The position numbers and the translations under genes were made by a program. From Spirochaetales bacterium (GTDB lineage: Bacteria > Spirochaetota > Spirochaetia > DSM-27196 > SLST01): a DNA stretch of 35,336 nucleotides. The notes under the pieces were generated by a model. That model worked only from the letters and a program-made list of their open reading frames with translations. It had not been told where the DNA came from and made no database searches. The stretch lies in the NCBI GenBank assembly GCA_019038705.1, contig JAHOYX010000174.1:1-35336 (forward strand), given 5' to 3'. Position 1 is the stretch's first letter, and each line of letters opens with the position of its first letter. This document shows positions 34,641 to 35,336 of this stretch, one piece after another.

Positions 34641-35021
34641 GTGGCCAAAAGCAAGAAGAAGAAAGAGAAACGTTCAGTATTCGAGGGAAAAGTCTACATT
34701 CAGGCGACGTTCAACAATACGATCGTCACGGTGACCGATCTTAGCGGGAACGGTATTTCGTGGGCGAGCGCCGGGTCCCTCGGTTTCCGTGGAGCGAAGA
34801 AGTCTACACCATATGCGGCGCAGACGACCGCCGAGACCGCAGCCAAGAAGGCAATGGACGCAGGTTTGAAGGAAGTCCATGTCCTTGTCAAAGGACCCGG
34901 TATTGGTCGAGAGTCGGCGATCCGGAGCCTTGGAGCTCTTGGTCTGTGGGTGAAGAGCATCAAGGACATCACTCCGATTCCACACAACGGATGTCGCCCG
35001 CGCAAGAGTCGCCGCGTCTAG
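34641..35021 (+). CDS. rpsK: 30S ribosomal protein S11
   Basis: Platform protein lining the mRNA exit channel near the Shine-Dalgarno helix. 126 residues from GTG 34641, the only start that gives the basic N-terminus [30 protein letters not shown] near 18-37, [20 protein letters not shown] near 53-72, [20 protein letters not shown] near 82-101 and [13 protein letters not shown] at the end are conserved. rpsD, which in many bacteria sits next, is absent; rpoA follows after 19 bases. Confidence 0.97.
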   Translation: MAKSKKKKEKRSVFEGKVYIQATFNNTIVTVTDLSGNGISWASAGSLGFRGAKKSTPYAAQTTAETAAKKAMDAGLKEVHVLVKGPGIGRESAIRSLGALGLWVKSIKDITPIPHNGCRPRKSRRV

Positions 35022-35040
35022 TTCACAGCAAGGAGAGCAC

Positions 35041-35336
35041 ATGGCACGCAAGAATTTGCTGAAGGGATTCAAGCGACCGAAAGGAATCACTTTTGAGCAT
35101 TCCGAGGTCAACCCGACGTATGGCAAGTTCATTGCATATCCCTTTGAACGAGGATACGGAACAACGATTGGCAACAGCCTCCGCCGTGTTCTACTCTCGT
35201 CCATTCAGGGCTATGCCGTAAGCGCGGTGCGCATTACGAGTTATGACAGCGAGGGTGCGGCTCACGTGCTCTCGAGCGAGTATGAGGCCATTCCGGAAGT
35301 TGTCGAGGACACCCCGGACGTCATCAATCGATTGAA
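35041..35336 (+). CDS. rpoA: RNA polymerase alpha subunit (partial, 3' end outside window)
   Basis: Assembly platform and regulator-binding subunit of RNA polymerase. 98 complete codons are visible. The N-terminus [20 protein letters not shown] resembles spirochaete Rpo[21 protein letters not shown] near 27-46 followed by [20 protein letters not shown] near 47-66 is the conserved alpha-NTD dimerisation region, including the helix with [14 protein letters not shown] 35041 follows AAGGAGAG. The gene closes the visible alpha block; rplQ would be expected beyond the edge. Confidence 0.96.
   Translation, partial: MARKNLLKGFKRPKGITFEHSEVNPTYGKFIAYPFERGYGTTIGNSLRRVLLSSIQGYAVSAVRITSYDSEGAAHVLSSEYEAIPEVVEDTPDVINRL

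Overview
The window is bacterial, roughly 57% GC by eye, and most probably from a spirochaete (phylum Spirochaetota). The grounds are: Asn at the RpoB position equivalent to E. coli Ser531, the known natural rifampicin-resistance residue of spirochaetes; tuf directly followed by rpsJ with no fusA between rpsG and tuf; no adk, map or infA between secY and rpmJ; no rpsD between rpsK and rpoA; and an RpoA N-terminus of spirochaete type. Genus and species cannot be decided from this window.

Region 1 (1-6886, minus strand) is a carbohydrate and central-carbon cluster, in transcription order pgl (6-phosphogluconolactonase), fucI (L-fucose/D-arabinose isomerase), a DeoR-family repressor, a dihydrolipoamide acyltransferase (E2), and a fused E1 alpha/beta 2-oxoacid dehydrogenase that runs off the left edge. 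It suggests a sugar-responsive unit linking deoxy-sugar or pentose isomerisation to an acyl-CoA-forming dehydrogenase complex. The true 2-oxoacid substrate is unknown.

Region 2 (6958-8661) holds a divergently transcribed carboxylesterase/lysophospholipase, a long-chain flavodoxin and a convergent small DUF4342-type protein. The pgl/esterase divergent promoters appear to overlap, and pgl may be leaderless.

Region 3 (8770-35336, plus strand) is one long run of transcription and translation genes: tRNA-Thr(GGT), rpmG, tRNA-Trp(CCA), secE, nusG, rplKAJL, rpoBC, rpsLG, tuf, then the S10, spc and alpha blocks (rpsJ to rpoA, partial at the right edge). Good sigma70-type promoters precede tRNA-Thr, rpmG and rpsL. 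Spacing is tight (often 0-15 bases, several stop/start overlaps), which indicates operon transcription with translational coupling. The few larger gaps (nusG-rplK, rplL-rpoB, rpsG-tuf, tuf-rpsJ, secY-rpmJ) all carry strong inverted repeats, so regulation or RNA processing is probably concentrated there.

The most unusual items are: the hairpin-packed 532-base rpsG-tuf gap where fusA would be expected; an L15 protein with a roughly 140-residue Lys/Ala/Pro/Glu-rich, histone H1-like tail; two natural S12 substitutions at streptomycin-associated positions together with the rifampicin-resistance residue in RpoB; a U-tailed terminator or attenuator 20 bases before rpsJ; and candidate alternative-pairing RNA elements at rpsG-tuf and secY-rpmJ. 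No mobile element, CRISPR array or defence system was seen.
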